The notes beneath the pieces are model-generated. The model did not search any database. It was not told the DNA's origin and worked only from the letters and a program-made list of their open reading frames with translations. Source: Macrocystis pyrifera (Eukaryota; Sar; Phaeophyceae; Laminariales; Laminariaceae). From it: a stretch of 64,000 nucleotides of DNA. The DNA lies in assembly GCA_031763025.1 (NCBI GenBank), contig JASSKH010000024.1:9261023-9325022 (forward strand), read 5' to 3'. Made by a program: the position numbers and the translations under genes. This document shows, in pieces, positions 12,601-24,502 of this stretch; positions within the stretch are counted from its first letter, which is position 1; each line of letters starts with the position of its first letter.

Positions 12601-13453
12601 AAGTCCTTAAGGGGACGTTAGCACCCTCAGGAATGCGTCGTCAAGTACCCGCGCGTAGGCGTTTCCGTAACTTATACATACGACTTGAAGTTAGACTAAG
12701 GGATTTGCAACCAAGATCCGTACTGGTATTTCGCAGTTGTACAATAATTGATGTGACTACCGTATACAAGAATCCTAAGCTTTTTAGCCCCTTTCTGCAC
12801 TTTTTGGGCCCAATAACGTTCTACCCATCATGGGAACGTAGTTTTTCCTCTCGCAGTATCCTCGACGAAGACTACCGAAGAGACATACCATCCACCTGGA
12901 GGACAACATTCTTTTGGTGAAGGCCACATCCCTTCATCGATGATGTAGCCATTGCGCTATGCTCCCTTGCGCGAAAAGAAATATTTTAGCGTTTTTTTCG
13001 AGCTTTTGGTGCTACTCTCTCGCAACTTCGAACACACGAAAGCACCTCATGAGTCGTTTCTCGCAGCTTACGACTGCTGTTTTATGCACCCGATGCCGTC
13101 ACACAGGCATCCCTCAATTTTGCGGGCTGTAGTTTCCTGTGAGGAGCTGTAGCTGTGTGCAATTGAAGTGCAAACCTTCAGTAGGGAATTGTTTTTTTGT
13201 CTCATTTTGTGCTCCCCAAATTTCGACCAATTTCGACGACTGCATCTCCTCTAAGTCGAAATGAACGCCTCTGTTAAGAACGGGCGGGGGATCAATCTCG
13301 AGAGAAACACAAGTTGCTGTGATGAATCTCTTTCAAGTCACCAGCCGGAGTTCTAAATGCAGCGTGCTAAAATAGCGACGTATTGATTACGTTCCGGTCA
13401 AAGATCTAGATACTAGAGTTGCGGAAGCCCGGGGACCGGGAGACGCTTGGGTG
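12601..13453 (-). repeat. Long inverted repeat, right copy (~853 bp)
   Basis: This is the reverse complement of 706-1580. Shared landmarks include CCCATCATGGGAACG (12826), GCAGCGTGCTAA (13360) and GACCGGGAGACGCTTGGGTG at the outer end (13453). Confidence 0.75.
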
Positions 13454-14192
13454 CCAGCGTGGCGTTAACAGCGGTGACGACTGTCTTCTTCGACACTTTT
13501 GATAGTGGTGAGAGGTATACTATCCCAGCATTGCTTGGCGCTTATAACTGGCGCACCATGCCTCATGCAGTGGCTAACATGAACCGGATAGTCTCACCAT
13601 GAGCATGGGAAAGTGGGCTTCGTCGTTTGATCCTCGCATATATATATGTTGTTAAGCCCCACGTGAGTGGCGATGGCGGCTGCTAAGCTAGACGTTTTGT
13701 CGGTAACGATGTCTGTTTGTTTTGGGAGCAAGTGCCATCTTAGCTATTGCGTCGTATTAGCGGTGATTTGGTACGGCCTCAGCTGTTCGCCACACAGCGG
13801 TATGGACACGGCGCGAATGGACTCACCATGACAAAGGTAGCCGGAATTTCGTTGTCCGGCTTTCCCGATGCTTTAGCTGCTCGTGGCCTTCGTCGCAAAG
13901 CTAAATTGCTTGCAAATCTGCCATATATACAACGCAAGATCAATGTCTCCACAAGGATATGTTTGCAGCTGCATTGTGTACAAGGGGGGTTACCGGCCAC
14001 CTGCGTATATGAAACAGGCACCCCCGACTAGGCACCGTACATGCTTCTATTATTATGTGCGTAGCGCCCCGTTCTCGTTCTCATGTGGTGCTTTGACCTC
14101 GCAGTCGACCCTTCCCATTTGGCACCCAGACCTCGGAATAAGAGCTTATAGCTTGAACGTACCGCAAACATACTTGTGACTTCGTGATACGA
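13454..14192. other. No gene recognised
   Basis: Overlapping short ORFs are present on both strands around 13750-14030, without a recognisable domain or convincing splice borders. Confidence 0.4.
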
Positions 14193-14470
14193 TAAAGGTA
14201 GCACATTTTGGCTGAAATATTTTTCTGAACGATGGGGCTCTCCTTAACCCAAAATCGTCAGAATTCCGCTCTTGTTTTGCGAAAAAAAAAACAACTGTGT
14301 GCCTGGGACCTAGACCAGATGAGTTTGCAACCGGTTGCACTTTGGGTTATAATAAAGGCAGTTCTGGGGCGACTTCCTAGGGGTATAAGAGCTCCTCAAG
14401 CGGGGAACTTCAAAAACAAAATGGTGCACCTCTATTGTAGCATGCTTCTTCTGCTAATAACACGTGTGTA
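14193..14470 (+). repeat. Interspersed repeat X, core only
   Basis: It aligns to the core of the 1690-2197 copy. Landmarks are GGTAGCACATTTTGGCTGAAAT, CTCCTTAACCCAAAATCGTC and GGGGAACTTC...GTGCACCTCTATTGTAGCA. Confidence 0.6.
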
Positions 14471-15490
14471 ATAAGCGTAAAGTGTAAGGTGGGTCGCCGG
14501 AGGTCCGTACGGGGTTTACAAAATTTCCAGGGGCTCTCATTCACGGTCTGGGCGCAGTTTTCGGTCCCTAAAAACTGCTATAGTGTTTCGAGACGATCCA
14601 ACTAGTTCGATAAACCGTCCATTGTGCAATAGGTTTTGGGATTGCTTTCAACAAGCGATGCGCAGAGGCGCAGAGACGATATGGCCGACTGTGTCGGTCC
14701 TCTGAACAGAATAATCGAGTATTTTCTACCCGAAGAGTGCCTATTGTTAACATACAGTAGTATTCGACCAACCCTGTTCCAGTATTCGATGGTCTTGAAG
14801 TCGCTTTCACTCAGCGATGCTCCGTAAGGCGTAGAAATCTTGTAGTACATACGACATATACAGCGGGACGTCAGCTATACAGCCAGTCCTGGCTTTAGCA
14901 TGTGTTGTTATTCCTCGGCGCTTCTGCAGCTTTTATCTTCCCGTTAAAGTCCGGCTGTTATTTTCTGCCAGTAGGACACGAGGGTTGGCTTATTATGCTG
15001 TTGCCACTGCTTTAAAGGCACATGTTCCTTATTGCTTCTTGTGTCAGCGCCTCCTGAGGGTGCGTGTTTCTTTTAACGCCGTTTCTTATCTCTCTAGGGG
15101 CATTTGAGCATCGTTTCCTACGCCAAATTTCTCAAGTGTCTGCAAAAAATTAGCCTGGGTTCTCATTTCAATATTTCTTGTTAGAGGGAGCGTACTTGTA
15201 TATTATGGGGCAGCGGTGCTTATGTTGCTAGTTGAAGCCTAGCAAGTTCTTCGTTACATTTAGTTGTGCGTGCCAGGTATGTGCTTCACAATCGGGAAAA
15301 GCACCACACGTCGGACACTAGCGCGTGTTCGGTTGATGGAGGTCGTTGGTTCAAAACGACTCCGTCGTTGCTTAGAACGGTCCTTCGGACATGTTTATCG
15401 TGGACTTTCGTGATGGAATCCAGCCTTCGTCTGGTTTCGACAGCATGGACGAGATGCTGACACCATGACTTCGCAGATAAAACAAATGAC
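14471..15490. other. No gene recognised
   Basis: No domain, repeat or RNA signature was found in this kilobase. Confidence 0.4.
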
Positions 15491-15499
15491 GCGTTGCGC

Positions 15500-15985
15500 A
15501 TATCACGCACGACGCAGGCGGTCGACGCGAATCAATGTCGCGCCCAAACAAAGCGACTAAAGCTGGTACACCAACGGTGCCCGGCGCACGCAGCGCTACT
15601 ATAGCACCGCTGTGAAAATAGGAAACTAAACCGGTAGCGACACAGCTATTATACTTGTAAAAAAAACCTTCTACGAAATATGATGTGGCTGCTACTACTC
15701 GCGCCGTTCACACCACTACGTGTGCTAGGAAACCCGATCTCACGCGTTCGCTACGTAGGTTGGGTGCGCTAGTGATCCCGTCGGTTCGTAGATTAACATG
15801 TGACGCTCTGTGTTTATCAGGCACGACTCGCGTGATCGAAGTGAGACCAAACGTCGCACCCACGCCAAACGATAAAAGCGGCTATGCTAATGGTGCCCGG
15901 CGCACGCGGCGCTTACATAGCTCAGCTTTAAAACTATGGGTGACAAGTACACGGGCAGCGATACAACTCAGAAGTAGTATCAAAA
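15500..15985 (+). repeat. Diverged tandem duplication, ~315-bp period
   Basis: The segment around 15535-15655 (GTCGCGCCCAAACAAAGCGACTAA, GGTGCCCGGCGCACGC, then AGCGACACAGCTATT) recurs at about 15855-15975 (GTCGCACCCACGCCAAACGATAA, GGTGCCCGGCGCACGC, then AGCGATACAACTCAG). The flanks show weaker similarity. Confidence 0.6.
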
Positions 15986-17065
15986 CCAAATCAGATATCT
16001 CACTCGCATCTTCCCGTCTGGTCCTCAACTGCTACCAGATCCACTTGACGGAAATATGCGATGCGCAGGAACACTATCGTATTATGACGTAGTGAGCAAC
16101 ATATACCCGGGCTGGCCAATTTTTAAGCCCCGGTTTAGGTTGGCCTAACTCCTGAAAGAAAACAGTGACAAACTAGGCTGAACGCAGGCCGACCGATCGA
16201 CCGCCTTTGTCACCTGATCCTTGCAAATCAGACCCTGATCCCTCGCCGCCAGCTGCGATGTGCTCTCAGCCCCAACGAATAGGGCATATCAATGTGCCTC
16301 TGCTTTCGGGAAAAGTAAAGTGCTCCGTCTCAAACCTAAAACAAATTGGTGTCTTAAGCGGGAATTGGTGTCCCGGTCCAATTTGGGTTTTTCAGTCTGT
16401 CACACCCGGATTACGCCTGCAAAGCGACGGGGTCGGCCGTGCGCTTGTCATGCCAACTCCACCTACTCTCCGAGAGGCACCTTGCTCACCCATGCCCTTA
16501 TCTACCTGCGCGGTTTGCATTCTAGCCTACTACCCAAAATCTGACCCAACAAATCTGAAGTAGCTCAAAATTCAGAAAATAGGACTACTTCCTGACGAGG
16601 GGCAGTCAGATTGTTTTAGTCGGCAGATGCACCGTGGGCAAAGCCTCGAACTACGCCGCTGGGGGAGAGAACGTTTGAGCTAGGTGCCTTCTCGGAGAAA
16701 TGGACTCCTTCCGAGAGGAGTACGGCTGATTTCCTCAGTATATGGCCGAAAAACGGACAAACATGTCAGAAAGGTCAAACATCGAACTGAATACAGTATG
16801 ATCATGACAATCGGCCAAGGGCAACCAAGCTGGGGGCTATTGAGTTGGATCCACGGCCGCCCATCCTCCTTGCAAGAGCAAGGCGAGGTCTTCCGTTTCG
16901 AAAGTCTCTTCGGTAGAGGAGCAAGACAATCACTCCTGAATACCTGGTGTACTACTACTCCAGATATATGTTCGTTCCCCCTCCTGGTATAGGCTCGTCG
17001 CTACCGATCAACCGAAAACGACCAACCAACAAGGAACTCCGGGCCATTTCATGCTAATACCAGAT
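15986..17065. other. No gene recognised
   Basis: A 118-residue plus ORF (16207-16563) has no recognisable domain and no homologous copy in the window; I do not call it. Confidence 0.4.
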
Positions 17066-17073
17066 GATAATAC

Positions 17074-17272
17074 ATGCCATCCCATTCCGTTCCATCCCAT
17101 CCCATGCCATGCGATCCCACCCCCATGCCATCCCATCCCAATCCATCCCATCCCATCCCATCCCATCCCCTCTCATCCCATCGCATCCCATCCCATCCTA
17201 CCATATCCCATCCTACTCCACCCCACACAATCCCGCTCCACCCCATACCCTCCCATCCCATCCCATCCCAGT
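17074..17272. repeat. (CATCC)n pentanucleotide microsatellite
   Basis: About 200 bp of imperfect CATCC repeats. It is open in all plus frames and in the minus frames (Trp/Gly/Met-rich), an artefact of the repeat. It lies just beyond the 3' end of the USP gene. Confidence 0.95.
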
Positions 17273-17546
17273 CCTGGAGAGTCGTCGGTATAGCAAGCCC
17301 TGTTTTGAGCATGATAACGGTGGCAATGCTTGTGGTGCCCGGCGTGCGGCCTGCTCATAAGCCTGTCGACTTGGCGTCCAGATACCGTATGTACGTCTCA
17401 CTCCCTCCGAGCTCCAGACGTTAACCACACAGTACTTCTTGCGCAACTTTTGTCGCACGCCAGGCCAGACACGCCGGTTCGACACAAAAGCAACTGCTGG
17501 TTGGGCCAGTATGACGCACGGCACTACTCAGTACGCCCACGCCACC

Positions 17547-17764
17547 TCAGCGGCGCTTGGTGTACGAAATTATGTATGCCTCGTTGGTCAGGACCTTAGA
17601 GGCGTCGACGCTCGCGACCTTGAGGTCATCGTATCTGCACCAAGCGTCGGGACTCGTACGGGTGAAGGCCACGTAATGACCGCCCTGGTTCTCCAAATCA
17701 CCCTTCTTGCCCTCCCCGCTGATGTGGTGGACGATCGCATCCAGCTCGTACAGTACCTCTGCAT
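17547..17764 (-). CDS. USP terminal exon (His/Asp box)
   Basis: The exon begins after a TTATTTAG acceptor in phase 1, matching the previous exon. It encodes YELDAIVHHISGEG, then GGHYVAFTR with the catalytic histidine, then WCRYDDLKV with the catalytic aspartate, then NEAYIISYTKRR and a TGA stop. This is the classic C-terminal USP signature. Confidence 0.88.
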
Positions 17765-20700
17765 CTAAATAATTTTACGGTGGACGGTGGGAGTGGTATC
17801 AACGATAATTCATACATAGCACACAAAAAGATCAGCAACGGATGCGCACATCAGAACTGTCTACGTTTAGCAGGCCAGCACGAGAAAGGCTTCAACAAGG
17901 AGACTAGCGCTCGCCATCAACTCACGACATAATTCCGAGCTCGGTGTATGCGCCTACCCACATTTTGATTGCCGGCGTGTGTACAACAATTTTCGGCCGT
18001 CTAGGCTGCGCTGGATGTACTGAAACATTCCAATGGCAAGAGTGGTCTCCAGCCAGTTTCGGCGAGTGGTGATGGGATACAGTTCAGCTCAGTCGCAAAG
18101 AAACGTAACCTACTGTAGATCGCGATTTACGCTCTCAGACTAAACAGTTAACACGTTCGCAGCTACTGCAGTAGATGCCGCGCTGGAGCTTTTGGATCAT
18201 CGTATATATGTACGGATCGTCGGGTTAACTCTGTCCGACGTACATCACGCTACCGTTTAAGGCCTCTATTGCTGTGGGGCATTAAGTGATGTGCACGCCC
18301 GACGATTCCATAGCTTCTAATCGGGAGCAGATTTTTGGACGGTTACGAAGGGACTCTCACCCTTCCCCGTGTATGGACCAACGTTGAGGACTGTCGGGAT
18401 GGTAACAAAGTTCTCCAGCTTCTTCCTGGTGTCGCTGCAAGTAATGGGCGAGAACCGTCGGACCGCGCACATTGAAAGTCACCCGGGCCAAAACGAGCGT
18501 GAATATCAACAAATGCATGGCGCACTGAATTAAGCAAGCGTGGAAACAAGAACAAACATTGAACGAACTCTTCAAGCGTGACTACGAACAACCTTCTGGA
18601 GCACTGAATTAAGCTAGAGCAGAAACCGAAACGGCAGTGGGTGCGCTCCGAGTTTCGCACACGTGGTCGAATGTGATGATGGAATGTGCTCGAATGTCGG
18701 TGCAGCACCGGTGTTTTGGAACTTTCGGAACGTGCTGGTAACTTTAGGTAACTGGAGCCTTGACAGGTAGGATAACTGGGGAAATAACGGGCACTAGTGG
18801 AATGGAGTCACATCCATCTCATATCAGGTTGACACATACAGCAAATCCAAATTTTGAGCCAGGTGCGAAAGGGCTTTGCTGTCTTTTCATAAAGAAAGGC
18901 ACCTGTTAATCCGTCCCCTGAAAATGAACCCGATGCCGTAATAGCCTATGTAATGTTACCAAATACCTGATACCTGCAATGATGTATGAAACGCCCCAGT
19001 TCGGAGGCAAATCTGCTCTTCGTCCAAACTCGGTGCAGTTGTCTTCGGCTTTAAAAATTGGTACATTGGTGTGTGTACTTCAATACAACATCGACATTGG
19101 CAGCCTAAATTTAGGACCTTCCGAACCTTGGGTCCTCTTGTTTTTTAGGCAAAACAATTCGCCAACCTACAGCTCGCAGCTACCGAGTCTTAACCCGTTC
19201 AAAACCTATATCCCAACTCGCACAGGCGTTGATGACTCAACGTCTAGCCGCGTTGTTCTATTCATTATTATTTTATTTTTTATTGGCTTCGTCCCATTTA
19301 TTATCTTCGGCCTTCTTTTCTCTCTCCTTCCTAGTGGTGACTCAGGTCAGGGGTCACAAAGCAGGCTATCCGTTCTCTCTCCGCCTCACTACGATTATCG
19401 CCTTGCATTGTTTTCGCGAGAAGACGTCGACCCTTTTTTGCCTCGTAGACTAGCATCAAAGTGCGCCTACCCACGCTACTAGGCGCTCTTAGCAGTTAAT
19501 TTTGGTATTTGCTTTGTTTACGGATAAACTCAAACGTTCGAAACACGTAGGATTCGATCTCTAGCACAGACTCTTAGCAGCATCTGAGGGTGCCACTAGC
19601 CCACCGGCGTGGCCGGCTATGTTAGTCTACAATGGTTAAGGCCTCTCGGCGTTACCCCATCATATGTGTGTACCATAAACAGGGATACTGATTCAAGCAC
19701 ATCGCGCAGTCATGCCTATTTGCTGCTATTGCAACTCACTTGGCGCCGCCCGCATAGCGACCAAGCTGAAGCATCAACCGGTCAGGGCTGTTGCTGAGGG
19801 TGGTGGTTCTTGACCGCCCGCCGGACTTCGACTGTCAATCGCATAACGGAGGACCGGTAGGAAGGTTTGCGGGGGAAACGGCCCAAAACCGCCGCTCATA
19901 CCGCACGAAATTTTGCTTCGATAACGACTGCAGAGCTGGCTTGAACAAATGCACAAAGGCTCACAAACCCGAACCCCTTGGTACGACGTTCAAGCGGCGA
20001 AAGGCTGTGCGAATGTTTCAGGTATAATAAATGCTGGTATATTGCACCTGACTACGTACGTGTGCCGGGTGGGTCGGGGAGAGAAAGAAGATTTAGAAAC
20101 CTCGGCTTTTAAAGGAAGAACTGAGCTGAAATATAAAACCCTTTGACTGTGCCTTGGTTGGACGTGAGGGCAACTAATTGTTGGGTGACGAAGACTCTAC
20201 AGTAGTCTTCTCTCGATATAAAACACATGGCGAGCCACAAATGCACCAGCTACATACAAAAACGCAGAACTCCTCAAAGTACAGCAAGGAACTAACTGCA
20301 ATATCCCTCTGAGTGACTATTGGTCAGGGACTTACAGTCAGCAACTCGCAGCCCTAAAAAAGACACAATCTATTGACACTTCGAAATAGACAACGCTGAA
20401 TCGTGTTCTCGTCGTGCCCGAAAAAGTGTGAGGAGCAAAAAGCTCAGTCAAAGGCAACGGTAAATTCGTCTTGAGATGGACCCGTTTATGTCTAAGTCCT
20501 ATGCTGCTGCGGTACATAGTATGATCGACTCTGTTGCAGCTCACCCTTCCCTCATAGCGCTCGCGGCAGTCTTCGCAGGTGGCGACCATCTCGGTGGAGA
20601 ACACCTGTGCCGTCGTGTCCGTGTGAGCCAGTCACCGATGAGAAAGTTGCACTGGTTTAGGGGGTCGACATCAGAGATAGACGAGCCGTTGCTCGCGCAG

Positions 20701-23700
20701 TCTGAAGCAGTTCGACGGAATGCTTGGTTCGGCAGCGACGTGTGTCTCCCGCGAGTCAAGACGCTACACCAATAATACACCAGTACTGGCATGCGGTGCC
20801 TTCATTGTCTGGACAGCTCTTGACGCGTCTACATCCTGGATATGGCAATCGGTAGAAAAACGCATCCAACGCAAGCGATTTTACTGGATGCAGCACCCTA
20901 TCATACCTTTGAGAGGAGCTCCGTGAGGTGCATCACACCATCACCATCTCCAGCTGCGCCGGTGGATGAAAGCTGGTCCATCGGCACCGGCAGAAGGTAA
21001 AAGGGGTCTGAAACCAGGGATTCCTGTCGGCGAAACCAAACGATAGTATTTGCCGTGCGCATGCACAAAAGGGCAATGGAGGCGTCAAGCAAAGAACCAA
21101 GCGTCTCCGCTTGCTTCATGCTCGTAGCGAAACCGAGGATGGCATGGTTCGCTTGGTTCAAAAGGTATCCTCCTCGAACAGCTCGTTGGATATCACATAT
21201 GAGTCACCCCACTGTAGGGGTTGCACGTTTTGGGCGAAAGGTTTCTGACCAATTGAGTTCCTTCAGTGAGGAACTACCAGTTACAGTAGGATGGAAAATT
21301 TACTCGTATATTCGTTCCAGGACTAGCGCATACAAGTGCCGGTCGGATGGCCCGAACGAATTTCTTCCAAGTATTGTATCGGGTGAGATATTGAGTTCCT
21401 AGTGTGAGGGGCTCGGGAACGTCGGGTGCACTCCTACTGTGGGATAACTCATATCGTCGTTACCGTGCGCCACAGGAAGAACGCCCCCCATCGATCGATT
21501 GGTTGGAGTTCGACGCACGCCAGCGTCTGGACAATATTTCACCGGCCTGTCATTTCGACGAGGACTTCGAAGACTGAAACACGAGCCCGATCACACTTTT
21601 AAACGTGTTAAGACCGAAACCCTACCAGAAGCCGAGCGTTGTGTGCAGCCCCGTCTACTGTTCGGTCAAGATGGCAAGAGTTCATAAATATCATTGCCAA
21701 CCATCCTGAAGCATACCAGCTACGTTCGATTATGTTCACAGAAAAAAAACTCTCCACGCTCTACTAAATAACCCCGCCTACTTGGTAATGACTTACCCTT
21801 CGGCAAGAGCAGACGCCACGGTGGTGCATTTCCCCTTTCATGCCTTGAAGAGCATTCTGCACGGTTGTGTTCTGCACATAGGCATTTTGTAGGCGTCGAC
21901 ACGGCGGGGGTGGGGAGGGTGGGGGGGGGGGGCACTCATGCCATGCATGGCCGTAGTCGTACAATCATAAACCCTCGTATCCGTACAATGCCGGGACAGA
22001 GCAGGTAAAATTTCCACCGACCAGGCAGACATTGCTTGCACCAAGCGCGGAGCGCTGTGAGGAGGTCGGCGAGTCGCATGAATTGTGAGCTTGTGAGGCG
22101 GACTTGCACATGAACGACAGCTTCATTTTAGTTGGGTTTTTGGTGTGGCCACTGCCAGACAGTAGTGGATATACTATGTAACCGTCTCCTGGGTGCCTTA
22201 CCATATACCAGGTACACACTACACTATACGATAAGTCCCCTTGCGCGGAGTTAAATTTCTCCACCTCGCACAAATGATGTAACTCGACGGCCAGTCGTAA
22301 CGACCGCCAAAAAACAAAACGGTACTCTGGTTGTCTAGCCCATGCAGTGAGAGGCGTGTTGGACAGCGTCGTCGCCAACCGACGGCAACCCAACCTGTAT
22401 ATATATATATAATATAGCCTCTATGTACGGGCCAGGGGAAGGAGACTTCAGAGGCGACGAGACTCTAGCATTAGGAATCACATGAATCACGTGATTACTA
22501 CTGAACCACAATCGCACGGGCTGGCTCAACGGCGGTCCGATCCCACTAGATGGTCAAGAACATTTTGTACAGTTACAATGTTTTTTGCCCAACGACTGAC
22601 CACGTGACCACCCGTTGGACCTTATTTTCACAAATGCGTCTGGCCGCGCTCATCCTTATCTTCCCACACCCGCGATGAGTGCTTCATCACAATATTGATG
22701 TTGAAAGAGCAAAGTGAAGGCCGTCCTTACCCCATCCCTAGTAGACTCCTGCTCAAGGTCGTCCAGAAAGCAGAGGAGGACCTCTCCAGCGTCCTTCTGT
22801 ACGTTCGCAGACCGCTGTTCTCGAAAAGGACCGGAAGGCACACACAAAACGTTGTGGAACCATCGCCGAACGGGGAGTGGGGCAGGACAAGAAATATCGT
22901 GCTAAGGCGTTCGTTAGGTAAAGCATGCAGAATTTTAGATGTCACACCAAGTCGCGGGAGTGTCACGTCGATTCACCCAGGAGCGTTGCTTTGATGTGGG
23001 GCATGTTGTTTTTCAGGCTGCGATGGCTTTGGCACACCAGTCTTCGTGCTAGTGCTGTGCCTGGTACGTTATAATACGGGCGCAACAATAGGAGATGTAC
23101 AAAGCTGGCCAGCAATTCTGAACGAGAGCTTTGTAACCGAACACCAGCAAGAGTAGCGCTCAAGCTCAACCACGCCGAGGCGTCCGCTGGTTTTACAACC
23201 ACCATTGCCATAAATATGGTTATGGCGCCAAACCCTACCCATTAAAATATTCCCCCCGCGCCTGTTTTCAAAAACAACGGATTCGAGAGTCTTGTCGCGC
23301 TCGGGTACTCACGTCTGACGATCCGTTAATGTGTGTCACCACGGTCGGGTTGACGAAGCATTTCCGACCCCTCTTTTGCATGGCCTGATCAAATCACGAA
23401 TGCAACATCAAGGGCCGGAGGCAAGATTAGGAAACTTCACGTCACTGACAATATCACAATACTGGCATGCCCTTCGATCACATCGATGGCGATCCCAAAC
23501 GAGATTGTGTTGGTGCAATAGGTTGCGTTGGTCTGAGCTCTCAACACGTACGACCACGTTACGCTTGTTCTCTCAAACCCCAGTTGGGGCCCAAACCTTC
23601 GGATGTTATATGCAATCGAAGTGGCACTTCGTACTCTACGGGAAACCACTACGTAACCGTCGATCGTCGCTTAAAGCGTGCTGACTACATGAAAAGCGTA

Positions 23701-24502
23701 CACACAATGTTTGGCATCATGCATCCCGCGAAAAAAGTCGAAAATGGGTTGAACGCCGCCACTACTTCGGTACTGTTTGCCTCACTCTGAAAGTGCTGCC
23801 TAGGCACGCCGCCAGAGCGCCTTTCCGCTTCGACCCCCCTTGGCACCGTCGACAGAGATGGGTGAGAGCAAGTTGGAGGCAGGTTAGGCGCATATTAGGG
23901 GCGGATGCAACACGAAGAAGACGGCAGGTTTAGATTTTGAACGTGCCGCTCAGCTGTCGGTTGGCTGGCCAGCCGTCCAGGGTCGATACAGTATTAAAAA
24001 AAAAGCTACTGGTAAGAATTACAGACCGATCGGCCAAAGATGATGCGGTATCACGAAAAAGGTGATGGTACGCACTACTAATAACTGCCGATGGGGCTGC
24101 CTACACGCTTGCCCCGCCGGAAGCCGCATGGCTTCCAGCCATGATGGCGAGAGCTCCACCCCCTTCTTCGTGCGTCACAAAAACAAGCGAAACGCACATC
24201 CTGACACGCGCCCAGGGCATATACGCTGGTTCTGTGCTGCCAACGAAATAATTGTGGGCGCAGTATTGTTTCAGTACATCTGACACCTCGTGGGCAACAA
24301 CAGAAGCATATTACTTTTTTTTAATTATGTGGACTTCAAAATGGTCGTGTCTCGGTTTTTTTTTATAGAGGGGGGCAGTGCCGTCGTGCCCTGGCCTTAC
24401 CGCCGGGTCCCATGAGTGCCTTCCACAGCGCGCGGTAGTTGCGCAGAAATTGAACCACCGAGTTGGTCGCACATCGGTGCAGCGTGTTCTCCAACCCACT
24501 TC
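17547..24502 (-). CDS. Ubiquitin-specific protease (USP/C19), multi-exon
   Basis: This gene encodes a cysteine deubiquitinase that would cleave ubiquitin from substrates. Six minus-strand exons are visible in the correct order for the USP fold: 24502-24401 (Cys box, GLENTLHRCATNS), 22814-22731 (QKDAGEVLLCFLDDLEQE), 21023-20907 (SDPFYLLPVPMD), 20604-20545 (CEDC zinc knuckle), 18434-18361 (TIPTVLNVG) and 17764-17547 (GGHYVAFTR plus RYDDLKV, then stop). All have AG/GT borders. Phases join directly between exons 3-4 and 5-6; phase and missing family regions show that further small exons lie between 1-2, 2-3 and 4-5, and upstream of exon 1. The active-site motif keeps the spacing GLxNxxxxCxxNS but lacks the usual GNT before the cysteine. 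Introns hold several repeats. The USP class is confident; the orthologue is unknown. Confidence 0.85.
18361..18434 (-). CDS. USP exon with TIPTVLNVG segment
   Basis: A 74-bp exon between TACTTGCAG| and |GTGAGA. It reads DTRKKLENFVTIPTVLNVG, corresponding to the 'l..lP.vL.i' strand that normally precedes HLKRF in USPs. It ends in phase 1 and fits the terminal exon exactly. Another frame is also open here, so the frame call rests on the family match and phase. Confidence 0.65.
19215..19475 (+). repeat. Interspersed repeat Z, plus copy (in USP intron)
   Basis: A T/C-rich segment (TCCCATTTATTATCTTCGGCC...TTCTCTC, later CTCGTAGACTAGCATCAAA) matches the reverse complement of 41555-41790 and, more weakly, 45850-46065. 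Conceptual translations keep FPFIIF.LLFS and FLPRRLAS, which reflects shared ancestry rather than proven coding. Confidence 0.6.
20545..20604 (-). CDS. USP exon with CEDC zinc knuckle
   Basis: A 60-bp, phase 0-0 exon bounded by GGCACAG| and |GTGAGC. It encodes VFSTEMVATCEDCRERYEGR, matching the '...E....y.C..C' segment that follows the conserved DPF..L.LP motif. It joins the upstream exon's LTELLSK in frame. Confidence 0.72.
20907..21023 (-). CDS. USP exon with DPFYLLPVP motif
   Basis: A 117-bp, phase 0-0 exon after a CGCCGACAG acceptor and before a GTATGA donor. ESLVSDPFYLLPVPMD matches the USP '..DPF.dL.LPi' motif; a Gly/Asp-rich linker and VMHLTELLSK follow. Confidence 0.75.
21905..22385 (+). 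repeat. Dispersed direct repeat D, copy 1 (in USP intron)
   Basis: About 480 bp are repeated in the same orientation at 54055-54552. Shared phrases include GACCAGGCAG-CATTGCTTGCACCAAGCGCG, GTGTGGCCACT-CCAGA, TTTACTATGTAAC-like sequence and GCAGTGAGAGGCGTGTT...ACAGCGTCGTCGCCAACC. There is no coding frame conserved between copies. It starts next to a G-run (21920-21932). Confidence 0.78.
22731..22814 (-). CDS. USP exon with QxDAxE box
   Basis: An 84-bp exon with a GAGAACAG acceptor and a GTAAGG donor. It encodes NVQKDAGEVLLCFLDDLEQE, which matches the USP motif Q.DA.Ef...LLd.L..E. Phase 0 at both ends. Confidence 0.78.
24401..24502 (-). CDS. USP exon with catalytic Cys box
   Basis: A 102-bp exon ending at |GTAAGG. 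It reads GLENTLHRCATNSVVQFLRN followed by YRALWKALMG. The spacing G-L-x-N-(4)-C-x-x-N-S equals the USP Cys box, with N and C in the oxyanion and nucleophile places. The acceptor (GGGGAG|GA) is less typical than the others. Confidence 0.78.

Noticed and set aside
12261-12920. 219-residue plus ORF
   Set aside because: It runs from unique sequence into the inverted repeat, its frame is not kept in the other repeat copy, and no domain is visible.
17049-17360. Ser/Pro/His-rich plus ORFs and Trp/Gly-rich minus ORF over the CATCC repeat
   Set aside because: The pentanucleotide repeat reads the same in all frames and lacks stops; no sign of a gene.
19791-20027. Plus ORF with a Cys-rich stretch (CFDNDCRAGLNKCTKAHKP)
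   Set aside because: A zinc-finger-like spacing is suggestive, but it lies antisense inside the USP intron, with no flanking domain or family match.
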